Shown in pieces: positions 16,808 to 24,840 of a DNA stretch of 51,693 bases (position 1 is its first letter; each line of letters starts with the position of its first letter). The translations under genes and the position numbers were made by a program. This DNA is from an uncultured Akkermansia sp. (GTDB lineage: Bacteria; Verrucomicrobiota; Verrucomicrobiia; Verrucomicrobiales; Akkermansiaceae). The notes beneath the pieces were generated by a model. The model made no database searches, was not told the DNA's origin, and saw only the letters and a list, made by a program, of their open reading frames with translations. The stretch covers positions 1 to 51,693 of the forward strand of contig CANRJD010000003.1 in assembly GCA_947630815.1 (NCBI GenBank), read 5' to 3'.

Positions 16808-17929
16808 ATGATGACCAATTTCCATACATCCGACGAGCCTCGTAACGCATCACCCATCAACGTGACGCGCTCATACCTGCCGCCTTGGGAGGAGTACGTG
16901 CAATTGCTGCGCGGTGTGTGGGAGAGTCATGTACTCACCAATCAGGGGAAATATGTGCTGCGTTTGCAGCGGGAATTGCAAGAGTATCTTGGCGTACAGC
17001 ATCTGTTTTACGTGACAAATGGTGCTGTGGCTCTCCAGCTCGCACTGGCAACCGCTGGCATTCGGGAGGGAGAAATCATTACCACCCCCTTTTCCTACGT
17101 GGCAACCGTCGGGAGCATCCTCTGGGAACGCTGTACCCCGGTGTTCGTGGACATTGAGTCGGAGCATTTCACCATCGACCCAACCAAAATTGAGGCCGCT
17201 GTTACTACGAGAACGCGTGCTATTATGCCCGTGCATGTATTTGGTTATGCATGCGATGTAGAAGCGATAGGGAAAATAGCAGCCCGGTACAATTTGCCAG
17301 TGATTTACGATGGAGCTCACGCCTTCGGCGCACGGTACAAAGGAAAATCTGTGCTGTCATACGGGGATTATGCCACATGTTCGTTCCACGCCACGAAGCT
17401 TTTCCACACGGTGGAGGGTGGTGCGGTGATCGTGCATGATACCGCCACTGCTGAGAAATTGGATTTGTTGCGCCGCTTCGGACACAATGGTGACGAACAT
17501 ATTAGTTTAGGTATCCACGCTAAACAGAGTGAACTGCACGCGGCTATGGGGCTTGCCAATCTACCTCACATGTCGGAGATTCTTGCTGCGCGCCGTCGCA
17601 TCTGTGAACTGTACGATACTCTGTTGGGGGACATTGTCCAGCGTCCGACTCCGCAGCTGGGGCTTGAGCCGAATTACGGCTATTACCCCGTTCTCTTCCG
17701 AGGTGAAGCACAGCTGCTTGCCGCTTTTGCCGCTTTAGCAGGGCAGGGTATTTACCCTCGCCGCTACTTTTACCCCAGTCTGAACAAATTACCGTACCTT
17801 TCGCAGACAAAAGCCTGCCCCATTTCAGAAGACGTTGCCTCTCGCATCGCCTGCCTACCTGTGTATGTGGGACTGCAGGATGAGGTAGTGAGAGAAATTG
17901 CTTCCACGCTTAACAAAATTGATACATGA
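16808..17929 (+). CDS. DegT/DnrJ/EryC1/StrS sugar aminotransferase, VioA-like
   Basis: 373 residues from the ATG-ATG pair at 16808; a longer frame from 16775 would run into the previous gene. PLP-fold aminotransferase of nucleotide-sugar type: VTNGAVALQLAL, TTPFSYVATVGSILW, VIYDGAHAFGA and CSFHATKLFHTVEGGAVI, where Lys197 binds PLP. The ending RRYFYPSLNKLPYLS resembles enzymes making 4-amino-4,6-dideoxyhexoses (VioA type). It would convert an NDP-4-keto-6-deoxysugar to the 4-amino sugar with glutamate. The next gene, an acyltransferase of the matching kind, overlaps it in ATGA. Confidence 0.9.
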   Translation: MMTNFHTSDEPRNASPINVTRSYLPPWEEYVQLLRGVWESHVLTNQGKYVLRLQRELQEYLGVQHLFYVTNGAVALQLALATAGIREGEIITTPFSYVATVGSILWERCTPVFVDIESEHFTIDPTKIEAAVTTRTRAIMPVHVFGYACDVEAIGKIAARYNLPVIYDGAHAFGARYKGKSVLSYGDYATCSFHATKLFHTVEGGAVIVHDTATAEKLDLLRRFGHNGDEHISLGIHAKQSELHAAMGLANLPHMSEILAARRRICELYDTLLGDIVQRPTPQLGLEPNYGYYPVLFRGEAQLLAAFAALAGQGIYPRRYFYPSLNKLPYLSQTKACPISEDVASRIACLPVYVGLQDEVVREIASTLNKIDT

Positions 17930-18558
17930 AAAATCTCATCATCATAGGTGCCGGAGGATACGGGCGGGAAATGTCGGAGTTCGCCAAAGAAGCATGCGGC
18001 TACGGGGAGGAATTTGTTGTGAAGGGCTTTATTGACGATACGGAGGATCCGCTGGGGCGCTTCAGCGGGTATCCGCCGGTGATAGGGCGCATCGTGGATT
18101 ATGTGCCGCAACTTGATGACGTATTCGTATGTGCCATCGGGGATATCCAGGGGCGCAGGAAATGTACGGAGATGATTGAGGCACGCAGTGGGGAGTTCAT
18201 CTCATTAATAAGTATTCGTGCCACATGCCGATGCGGTGCTTCTGTTGGCAGAGGCTGTGTGATTCAAGGTGGCTGTTGCCTTTCTTGCGACTGCTTCATT
18301 GATGATCACGTGCATATGCAGGGGATGGATATCATCGGACATGATGTGCGAATTGGCAAATGGAGCTTCTTACACACGGGGGTACACCTCGGCGGGGGCT
18401 CATTCATCGGTGAGGGCGTGCATCTTTATCCCTACGCTATCGTGCACCCGCACAAAAAGGTGGGCGATTACGCGACAGTGGGTGCCGGGGCGTTCGTTTT
18501 TCGGAACATCCCCGCACGCCGCACCGTGTACGGCAACCCAGGCAAAATTCTCTCCTAA
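17926..18558 (+). CDS. NeuD/PglD/VioB-like sugar N- or O-acyltransferase
   Basis: 210 residues in two parts. The N-terminal Rossmann-like part (LIIIGAGGYGREMSEFA, VKGFIDDTED) binds the nucleotide sugar. From about residue 90 a left-handed beta-helix of hexapeptide turns follows (ASVGRGCVIQGGC, DDHVHMQGMDIIGHDVRIGKWSFLHTGVHLGGGSFIGEGVH) and ends in VYGNPGKI. Family members acetylate a 4-amino sugar or sialic acid with acetyl-CoA; some relatives use longer acyl donors. Its fusion-like coupling to the aminotransferase and the ketoacyl synthase/ACP genes immediately downstream suggest that a non-acetyl acyl group may be transferred. Confidence 0.87.
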   Translation: MKNLIIIGAGGYGREMSEFAKEACGYGEEFVVKGFIDDTEDPLGRFSGYPPVIGRIVDYVPQLDDVFVCAIGDIQGRRKCTEMIEARSGEFISLISIRATCRCGASVGRGCVIQGGCCLSCDCFIDDHVHMQGMDIIGHDVRIGKWSFLHTGVHLGGGSFIGEGVHLYPYAIVHPHKKVGDYATVGAGAFVFRNIPARRTVYGNPGKILS

Positions 18559-18560
18559 CT

Positions 18561-19640
18561 ATGGCAACTCAACACATTCAAAATGTCACTGTGCGCGGCA
18601 TAGCTTCCGCCGTTCCGAAACGCATCCTTGAGGTGCGTGACTCCAAAAGTTTTCCGAGCGTGGAGGAAGCGGAAAAATTCATCGCTGCCGTTGGCGTGGA
18701 GAGAGTGCGTCGCCATCTCGGCACGATGTGCTGTTCGGACATGTGCCAAGCTTCTGCGGAGAAGCTGATGGTAGAACTCGACTGGAAACCGGAGGACATT
18801 GACATGCTCATCTTTCTTTCCCAAAGCATGGATTATATTTTGCCTGCAACTGCTTGTGTCCTGCACGGCAAAATGGGGTTGCGGAAGGATTGCGCCTGCT
18901 TTGATATTGGGCTTGGCTGCAGTGGCTGGCCGTACGGGCTCTCTGTCGCATGCGGCATGATGCAAAGCGGAGGATTCAGGAGGGTTCTTCTGCTCATGGG
19001 AGACGCCAAGGATAATTTAAGTACTCCGGAGAAGATACTAGAAGCTGAGGCAAAAGTGATACCTCTCTTCGGTGCTGCCGGAACAGCCACCGCACTGGAG
19101 TACGACTCTCCTGCAGCTCCCATGATGATTGATACATGCACGGATGGTACCGGGTATGAAGCCATTATACGCCGTGAAGGAGCCGGACGACATCCTTTTA
19201 AGGAGGACTCTCTCGAATATGTTGTGGATGAATTCGGACAGACCCATCGTCGGATTGATACAACGATGGATGGAGCAGCGGTATTCGTGTTTGGCATCTC
19301 ACAGGTACCGCGTGCCGTCAAAGGCATGTTGCAGCGCACGGGGCAGAGCGTGGATGATGTGGACTACTTCCTTTTCCACCAAGCAAACCTCATGATGAAT
19401 GAGCAGATTCGCAAGAAGTGCAAAATTCCGCTGGAGAAGTGTCCGTACTCCCTGCGAGACTTCGGCAATAACTCCTCTGCCTCGATTCCGCTCACCATGG
19501 TGACCCAAATCCGTGAGCAGCTCACGAATGGTGCGCCTCATAAGATCATCGCCTGCGGCTTCGGCGTGGGACTTTCCTGGGGCACGGTTTCGCTCACATT
19601 ACAGAATTGCCTTATCCCGCCACTCATTGAAATGGAGTAA
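18561..19640 (+). CDS. ketoacyl-ACP synthase III family protein, copy 1
   Basis: 359 residues of thiolase fold. The Cys-His-Asn triad of KAS III is complete: Cys120 in FDIGLGCSGW, His273 in FLFHQANLMMNE and Asn in DFGNNSSASIPL. The end has GFGVGLSWG, the family's C-terminal loop. Such enzymes condense an acyl-CoA starter with malonyl-ACP; relatives outside fatty-acid synthesis supply special acyl groups for sugars or secondary products. It starts two bases after the acyltransferase stop and precedes a dedicated ACP. A second copy follows after the ACP. The isolated set, away from fab housekeeping genes, points to a specialised role. Confidence 0.9.
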   Translation: MATQHIQNVTVRGIASAVPKRILEVRDSKSFPSVEEAEKFIAAVGVERVRRHLGTMCCSDMCQASAEKLMVELDWKPEDIDMLIFLSQSMDYILPATACVLHGKMGLRKDCACFDIGLGCSGWPYGLSVACGMMQSGGFRRVLLLMGDAKDNLSTPEKILEAEAKVIPLFGAAGTATALEYDSPAAPMMIDTCTDGTGYEAIIRREGAGRHPFKEDSLEYVVDEFGQTHRRIDTTMDGAAVFVFGISQVPRAVKGMLQRTGQSVDDVDYFLFHQANLMMNEQIRKKCKIPLEKCPYSLRDFGNNSSASIPLTMVTQIREQLTNGAPHKIIACGFGVGLSWGTVSLTLQNCLIPPLIEME

Positions 19641-19675
19641 TTTTTTCTTATTAACTCAAACCAAAAACCAAAACC

Positions 19676-19906
19676 ATGATAGACCAAAATCAATTCCTTG
19701 CTCAAATGCAAGAAATACTCGAAATCGAAGATCGCACCCTCAGCCCGGATGAAAAGTTTCGCGAGCTGCCGGAGTGGTCATCCCTTGCCTACCTCTCCAC
19801 CATCGCCATGATTGATGACGAGTATAATGTCATCATCAGCGCGGCGGATTTCCGCGAACTCCAAACCCTTGGTGATATCGTGCGAGCCATCAGCGAGAGA
19901 CAATAA
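19676..19906 (+). CDS. acyl carrier protein
   Basis: 76 residues, acidic, four-helix ACP pattern. The phosphopantetheine serine is Ser36 in LPEWSSLAYLS, a variant of the usual DSL motif with Ser instead of Asp before it, as in many ACPs of sugar and secondary-metabolite pathways. It lies between two ketoacyl synthase III genes and is presumably their partner, carrying the growing acyl chain. It needs activation by a phosphopantetheinyl transferase that is not encoded in the window. Confidence 0.9.
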   Translation: MIDQNQFLAQMQEILEIEDRTLSPDEKFRELPEWSSLAYLSTIAMIDDEYNVIISAADFRELQTLGDIVRAISERQ

Positions 19907-19985
19907 TAAAAGATGTAGTTAAACATAGAAATTAAATACATTATGATGTGCAGGAAAGTGGATAATCGTAAAAAACGAATATACG

Positions 19986-21062
19986 ATGGCTAGTCAGTGC
20001 ATTTCCAATGTGCGCATATGTGGAATTGCAGCAGCGGTTCCACAGCGTGTGCTTGACGTAAAAACTTCTAAAGCCTTTGCGAAGGAGGAAGAGATTGAAA
20101 AGTTCATCAGCTCAGTGGGCATCGAGCGTGTTCATCGCTGTGCTGGGAATATGACCTGTTCTGATATGTGTCAGGCAGCTGCAGATAAATTATTAGCTCA
20201 ATTGGGGTGGAAGAGCAATGAAATAGATCTTCTCGTTTTTCTCTCAAGAAGTATGGATTATTTTTCTCCTGCTACTTCATGCGTTTTGCATGGGAAAATG
20301 GGACTTAAAACCGATTGCGCTTGCTTTGATATAGCTATGGGTTGCAGTGGGTGGGTTTATGCTCTGTCCGTAGCCGGAAGTATGGTGCAATGTGGGGCCT
20401 ATAGGAAAGCTCTCTTACTCATGGGAGAGGAGGCGGCTAATTTGGCTCCCACCCAACGTGATGAGTTTGAAAAATATGTGACTCCCTTATTTGGTGATGC
20501 CGGCACGGTTACTGCTTTGGAATTCGATCCGTCTTCTCCTGAAATGTTCATTGAAACTTATACGGATGGTACGGGTTATGAATCTATAATTTGTCGTGCT
20601 GGTGGATATAGGATTCCTTTGGAGCCGAAGCATCTTGATTTTGTCGTTGATTCTTTTGGTCAAAAACATCGACTCATTGATCGGGAGATAGATGGTGCTG
20701 CGGTGTTTGTATTCGGCATTACAAAGGCTCCGCAGGCTGTCAGGGCAATGTTGCAGCGCACGGGGAAGAGCGTAGAGGACATCGACTATTTCCTCTTCCA
20801 CCAAGCGAACCTCATGATGAATGAGCAGATCCGCAAGAAGTGCAAAATTCCACTGGGAAAGTGCCCGTACTCCTTGCGCAACTTCGGTAATATTTCATCT
20901 GCCTCCATTCCCCTTACCATGGTAACTCAGATTCGCGAGCAGCTCACGAATGGCGCGCCACATAAGATTATTGCTTGTGGTTTTGGAGTTGGACTTTCCT
21001 GGGGTACCGCATCGTTTGTACTCCAAAATCCAGTTATACCAAAACTTATTGAAATGGAGTAA
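19986..21062 (+). CDS. ketoacyl-ACP synthase III family protein, copy 2
   Basis: 358 residues, same architecture as copy 1 with Cys120 in FDIAMGCSGW, the FLFHQANLMMNE His and the Asn in NFGNISSASIPL. DNA identity with copy 1 is uneven: in the segment from about 20750 to 20980 the two genes agree for long blocks including synonymous sites, while the first two thirds differ and are clearly richer in A and T. Recent gene conversion of the 3' third, or a copy from a different source corrected locally, would explain this. Both triads are intact, so two active enzymes with different starter specificity are possible. Confidence 0.9.
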   Translation: MASQCISNVRICGIAAAVPQRVLDVKTSKAFAKEEEIEKFISSVGIERVHRCAGNMTCSDMCQAAADKLLAQLGWKSNEIDLLVFLSRSMDYFSPATSCVLHGKMGLKTDCACFDIAMGCSGWVYALSVAGSMVQCGAYRKALLLMGEEAANLAPTQRDEFEKYVTPLFGDAGTVTALEFDPSSPEMFIETYTDGTGYESIICRAGGYRIPLEPKHLDFVVDSFGQKHRLIDREIDGAAVFVFGITKAPQAVRAMLQRTGKSVEDIDYFLFHQANLMMNEQIRKKCKIPLGKCPYSLRNFGNISSASIPLTMVTQIREQLTNGAPHKIIACGFGVGLSWGTASFVLQNPVIPKLIEME

Positions 21063-21101
21063 TTTATACTTTGATTTAAATCATGCTAATCACACACAAC
21101 T

Positions 21102-21851
21102 ATGACATCAACATACAACCCTATGGATTTGACCGGAAAGGTCATTCTCGTTACCGGAGCTTCCTCCGGCATTGGTCGTGCCATTGCCATTGAATGCTCT
21201 AAACTCGGCGCCACCTGTATTCTCACTGCTCGCAACATGGAGCGGCTACAGGAGACACTTGCCTCTATGGAGGGCGAAGAGCACACCATCATTCCTGCTG
21301 ACCTCACCGACTCCGCCGCCGTAGTCTCCCTCGTGGAGCAGTTGCCGAAGTTGGATGGCGTATCGCTAAATGCGGGGATAGAGAAGATGATACTTTGCTC
21401 GTATGCCAAGATAAGGGAAGTTCACGAGCTATTCGATATTCTGTATTTTTCGGTTGTTGATTTGGTGACGCAGCTCATCAAAAGAAAGAAAATCCGTCAG
21501 ATTTCAAGTCTTGTCATGATGTCATCCATAGCATCAGATTGCCATGGTTTGGGAAATGGATTTTACGGCGCAGCGAAGGCGGCTTTATCGCACTATTCCT
21601 TGGACCTTGCAAAAGAGTTGCATAGCAAAGGTGTACGCTTCAATACCGTGCGTCCTGGCATGATCGTGACTCCTCTTACAATGGTGGATCGGGGAGAGGA
21701 CTTCATTGAAAAAGACAAGAAGCGCTACCTTTATGGTCGTTATGGTGAGCCGGAAGAGGTGGCGCATCTTGCTGCCTACTTGCTTTCCGATGCAGCTGTG
21801 TGGATTACCGGAAGTGAGTTTACTATTGATGGCGGGGTGAGCGTGCGGTAG
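21102..21851 (+). CDS. short-chain dehydrogenase/reductase, FabG-like
   Basis: 249 residues. Classical SDR: VILVTGASSGIGRA (NADP-binding), LNAGIEK (NxAG equivalent), MMSSIAS with the catalytic Ser, GNGFYGAAKAAL with Tyr and Lys of YxxxK, and the C-terminal GSEFTIDGGVSVR. By context it is likely to reduce the 3-ketoacyl-ACP made by the neighbouring synthases to a 3-hydroxyacyl-ACP. A role as a nucleotide-sugar ketoreductase cannot be excluded. It closes the plus-strand glycan/acyl operon, and the next genes run the other way. The 89 bases after it hold no clear terminator. Confidence 0.88.
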   Translation: MTSTYNPMDLTGKVILVTGASSGIGRAIAIECSKLGATCILTARNMERLQETLASMEGEEHTIIPADLTDSAAVVSLVEQLPKLDGVSLNAGIEKMILCSYAKIREVHELFDILYFSVVDLVTQLIKRKKIRQISSLVMMSSIASDCHGLGNGFYGAAKAALSHYSLDLAKELHSKGVRFNTVRPGMIVTPLTMVDRGEDFIEKDKKRYLYGRYGEPEEVAHLAAYLLSDAAVWITGSEFTIDGGVSVR

Positions 21852-21940
21852 GGAACGACGGGGCTCTGCTTTGCAAGGCAGTAAGTAATCACGTGCGTGT
21901 GGCAAAGTGAGTGTATTTGAGGGCTTTACCGTTTGGGGGT

Positions 21941-23272
21941 CTAATCCCACAGGGTGGGAGGCGGAGGGGAGATGCGTCGCGGGGCGAGTGCAGAGAGAGC
22001 AAGGAAGAGGATCAGCCAACAAAGGAGCCATGAGGAGAGGCTAATCCAAAGGCCAGAACGGTAGGAGAGCCAGGCGAGGAGCCAGATGCCGGCGAGTCCG
22101 GCTACCATGAGAGTGAGACGCAGGAGCAGGGATATGCGCGGCAGGAAAATGAGGGCGACCAAGGTCAGTAGGGCAAGGATGGCAAGTCCGATAGGTGAGG
22201 CTTGGAGAGGAGTAAGGCGCAGGAAGTGTGCTTGTTCGGTGCGTGTGCCCGGTATGTAGGTGGTGTGATCCTGAGCGAGGAGGCAGGAGATGCTGGCGGC
22301 GATGAGTTCTCCGCGGTTGGCCGGAGTGTTGGCCAAAGAAGGGCGGAAGAGCACGGCGATTTTACCTGCCGAGGAGGGGCTTTGAGGGGCGTTGGCGGCT
22401 GGATGCAAGGCTTCTTGGAGCGGAAGCAGCTCGGCACGGGCAGCGCCGAGTGGGGTACGCCCGTGGGCATCCAACGGCAGGGTGCGGTCGCCGAGCTGCA
22501 AGTAACGGCCAAAGTGCACGTGCAGATCGGTCGCGGTGATTCCTAGGTAGTGCATGACCATGCTGAGTGGCAGGGTGGGCAGCACATCGTCATTCCAACG
22601 CACGAGTAGGGGCAGGGAGAGACCTCGGGCGTCTGCTTCTTCACGACTGAGCAGTTCATCCTCCACAAAGTCGGGGGCAGGACCTACAGAATCATCTACG
22701 CGGTGGGGCAGGTGGTAGGGGCGAGCCATGTTGGCAGTGGGAATGCCGGAGGGATCTCCCTCCAAGTGGTCGGGGGGGATAGCCGAATCTTTGAGGTGTT
22801 GCGGGGTTACCTGTGCTTGGGCTGCATTGTGGGCTTGCAGACCCACGGAGAGGTGTTTCAGCGACCCCAGAGCGTTGTCGAGCATGAGGTGTACCGTCTC
22901 ATTGTCCTCATCGAGCCAGGTAAGCGGAGAGGAAAGGGCTACGTGATGGATGGCGTGGCGGGAGGAGAGACAATGCAGGATTGTTGCAAGTTCCTGGATC
23001 TTGGGGTCAGGCGTAGGGGATTCATCGAGGTCGGAATCCCAGACAGTGCAGTATATGGGAGGATACTCCGGTACGCGGTGAGGAGTGAGTACCTTGAAGG
23101 TACGAGGACCTTCGCCGGGGAGAAGAAGCCGCAGAGGTTCGTCTGAGCGTTCGGCGGCAGCCCGGTAGAGAGCTAGATCTGCGTTGAACAGACGTGGCGT
23201 TGCAAACCAGGCCACAAAACTGAGTGCACAGAACCAGAAAAGAATGGCTGCTAGATGACGGACAGGAGGCAT
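21941..23272 (-). CDS. membrane protein with CHASE2-like extracytoplasmic domain
   Basis: 443 residues from ATG 23272, which lies inside the end of the upstream kinase gene; a longer frame to 23818 runs antisense-free through that gene and is not preferred. One N-terminal membrane helix (LAAILFWFCALSFVAWFA) is followed by ~300 extracytoplasmic residues. The end of this region (GDRTLPLDAHGRTPLGAA, then SSAGKIAVLFRPSLANTPANRGELIAAS) resembles CHASE2 sensor domains. Three closely spaced C-terminal helices follow, the usual CHASE2 layout. The cytoplasmic output domain normally present (cyclase, kinase) is missing. Function unknown. Confidence 0.6.
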   Translation of the reverse strand: MPPVRHLAAILFWFCALSFVAWFATPRLFNADLALYRAAAERSDEPLRLLLPGEGPRTFKVLTPHRVPEYPPIYCTVWDSDLDESPTPDPKIQELATILHCLSSRHAIHHVALSSPLTWLDEDNETVHLMLDNALGSLKHLSVGLQAHNAAQAQVTPQHLKDSAIPPDHLEGDPSGIPTANMARPYHLPHRVDDSVGPAPDFVEDELLSREEADARGLSLPLLVRWNDDVLPTLPLSMVMHYLGITATDLHVHFGRYLQLGDRTLPLDAHGRTPLGAARAELLPLQEALHPAANAPQSPSSAGKIAVLFRPSLANTPANRGELIAASISCLLAQDHTTYIPGTRTEQAHFLRLTPLQASPIGLAILALLTLVALIFLPRISLLLRLTLMVAGLAGIWLLAWLSYRSGLWISLSSWLLCWLILFLALSALAPRRISPPPPTLWD

Positions 23273-24231
23273 GTGGCGAGGGGAAAGGCTGGTGAGTGCG
23301 GAGAAATAGCCATGCAAAGCTCGCGCAGGGTGCGCAGAGCGGTGGGTATGAGCTGCAGGTACCATTCCTTGTGTTGATTGTAGCTGATGTTGGCGTAGGC
23401 GCCCAGGGCCTGCATGAGGCGTTGCAGCGCGCAGGCCTGCAGCACATCGTGCCGTGGTTGGAGACCGGGCATGGTTGCAAGCTGAGCGAGCAACTCCGCG
23501 CGGTCGGCGGCGGTCCATTCCATGTACGGATCGTAGAGGAGCGAGGCCAGATCGTATTCCGGCAGGCCGAGTCGCATGCCTTGGAAGTCGATGCAGTAGG
23601 CAACACCGTCGCGTAGGATGATATTCTGGCTCTGGAAATCGCGGTGAACCGGACAGCGCGGCAACTTGTCGAGCCAAGTGGCGAGCGCATGGGCAGCAGG
23701 AAGCTGCGCAAAGGAGGTCGCCAGCGGATGCTGCAGGTGGCGTCCTAGCAAATGTTCCGCAAAGTAGGCCTGCTCCCATGTGTAAAGAGAGGTATCGAAA
23801 GGCGGCTGGAGCGGCCAATTAGCCTGCACGGCGTGGAAGGCTTGCATGGTGCGCAGAGCCGCTGTACAGGCAGCTAGGCGTGCAGCGCGCGGGGCGGTAC
23901 GTAGGGAGAGCAGGCTCTGCTCGCCGAGATCTTCCACCAAGCAGGCTCCGCAGTCGTTGGGGAGTGCGCGACGGGCAAACACGCGAGGCACCGGCACACC
24001 TGCCGCCAACAATCCATCAGCCGCCGTCAGAAAAGAGGCATTATCCGCGCGCTCCGGAGTCCAGAAGATGCCGATCATACCGGAGCAAGCAGGAAGCGAG
24101 CAGCGCATGATACAGCGCCCGGAGGCCCCCTCTGCGATCGTCACGAGTTGTTCTACTGCCACAGCAGTGTGGGCGTAATCCGCCATCAACTCTGCCAGGG
24201 CGATGCGCCCATTTGGGGGAGTTTTTGCCAT
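23251..24231 (-). CDS. aminoglycoside phosphotransferase-fold sugar kinase, AmgK-like
   Basis: 326 residues. Kinase-like fold with CLVEDLGEQSL near residue 100, CPVHRDFQSQNIIL (catalytic Asp in HRDFQxxN) and YCIDFQGMRLGLPEYDLASLLYDPY (metal-binding Asp). These fit the COG3178/AmgK group, whose characterised members phosphorylate the anomeric position of MurNAc and GlcNAc in cell-wall recycling. The MurU-type uridylyltransferase that usually accompanies amgK is not seen next to it. Stop and start overlap with the CHASE2-like gene, and only 21 bases separate it from the Pro-rich protein gene upstream. Confidence 0.82.
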   Translation of the reverse strand: MAKTPPNGRIALAELMADYAHTAVAVEQLVTIAEGASGRCIMRCSLPACSGMIGIFWTPERADNASFLTAADGLLAAGVPVPRVFARRALPNDCGACLVEDLGEQSLLSLRTAPRAARLAACTAALRTMQAFHAVQANWPLQPPFDTSLYTWEQAYFAEHLLGRHLQHPLATSFAQLPAAHALATWLDKLPRCPVHRDFQSQNIILRDGVAYCIDFQGMRLGLPEYDLASLLYDPYMEWTAADRAELLAQLATMPGLQPRHDVLQACALQRLMQALGAYANISYNQHKEWYLQLIPTALRTLRELCMAISPHSPAFPLATCLLSVI

Positions 24232-24252
24232 GATGCATGGGTGCGGAGGAAC

Positions 24253-24840
24253 TCAGAGCTTAAAATAGCTCATATCGGCATCATCCTTTTTGGAGGGATC
24301 AACTGCCGGTTTGGGGGCGGGTGGGGGAGTGGACGCTTTTGTCGCAAAGGGTGGAGGAGTAGCAAAGGGGGAGGAAGCTTGATTTTTCACAGGTTCCGGT
24401 GGGGGGGGAACATCAGCTTGAACCGGTTGTGAGGGAGGAAGCTCTTTCCCATCGATGTGGAAGTATGAGGTGTCCTCATTCTGCTGGGGCTTGGTGGTAG
24501 AATTCGTGGAACTCACCGGCTTGTTTGCAAAGGAGCTTTCGAGGATGTCTGTTTCATCATCCGACACAACACTGATAGCAGAGCGCTGTAAGCGGATATC
24601 AATGAGAACAAAGAGGACAGCAGCAATAGCCAAGGGCCATGCTTGCAACATAAGGCTATCCAAGTATTCCGGAATTTCTCCCACGCTCGTACGCGCAACA
24701 AAACTTCCCAACTTGATACAACCGGACAAAAAGAAAAACAGCGCAATAATGACAGCTAAAACGGTGGCCATAGCCGCATTGTACAAAAACGCGGCCTGAT
24801 GTGCAAGAAAGAAAAGAGCTGAGATATCGTGATGCCACAT
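24253..24840 (-). CDS. membrane protein with Pro-rich cytoplasmic tail
   Basis: 195 residues from ATG 24840, which lies at the edge of a dispersed repeat copy; ATG 24771 is an alternative start. Two hydrophobic segments (ALFFLAHQAAFLYNAAMATVLAVIIALFFF region, and LMLQAWPLAIAAVLFVLID) precede a long low-complexity tail rich in Pro, Ser, Thr and Lys. The tail contains two similar short motifs, EDTSYFHID and, at the very C-terminus, DADMSYFKL. These repeats may be docking motifs. No known family recognised. It probably heads the three-gene minus-strand operon with the AmgK-like kinase. Confidence 0.7.
   Translation of the reverse strand: MWHHDISALFFLAHQAAFLYNAAMATVLAVIIALFFFLSGCIKLGSFVARTSVGEIPEYLDSLMLQAWPLAIAAVLFVLIDIRLQRSAISVVSDDETDILESSFANKPVSSTNSTTKPQQNEDTSYFHIDGKELPPSQPVQADVPPPPEPVKNQASSPFATPPPFATKASTPPPAPKPAVDPSKKDDADMSYFKL

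Noticed and set aside
23272..23818. N-terminal extension of the CHASE2-like protein
   Set aside because: The added 182 residues read through the AmgK-like kinase in another frame, are rich in Arg, Ser and His without pattern, and would put the first membrane helix in the middle of the protein.
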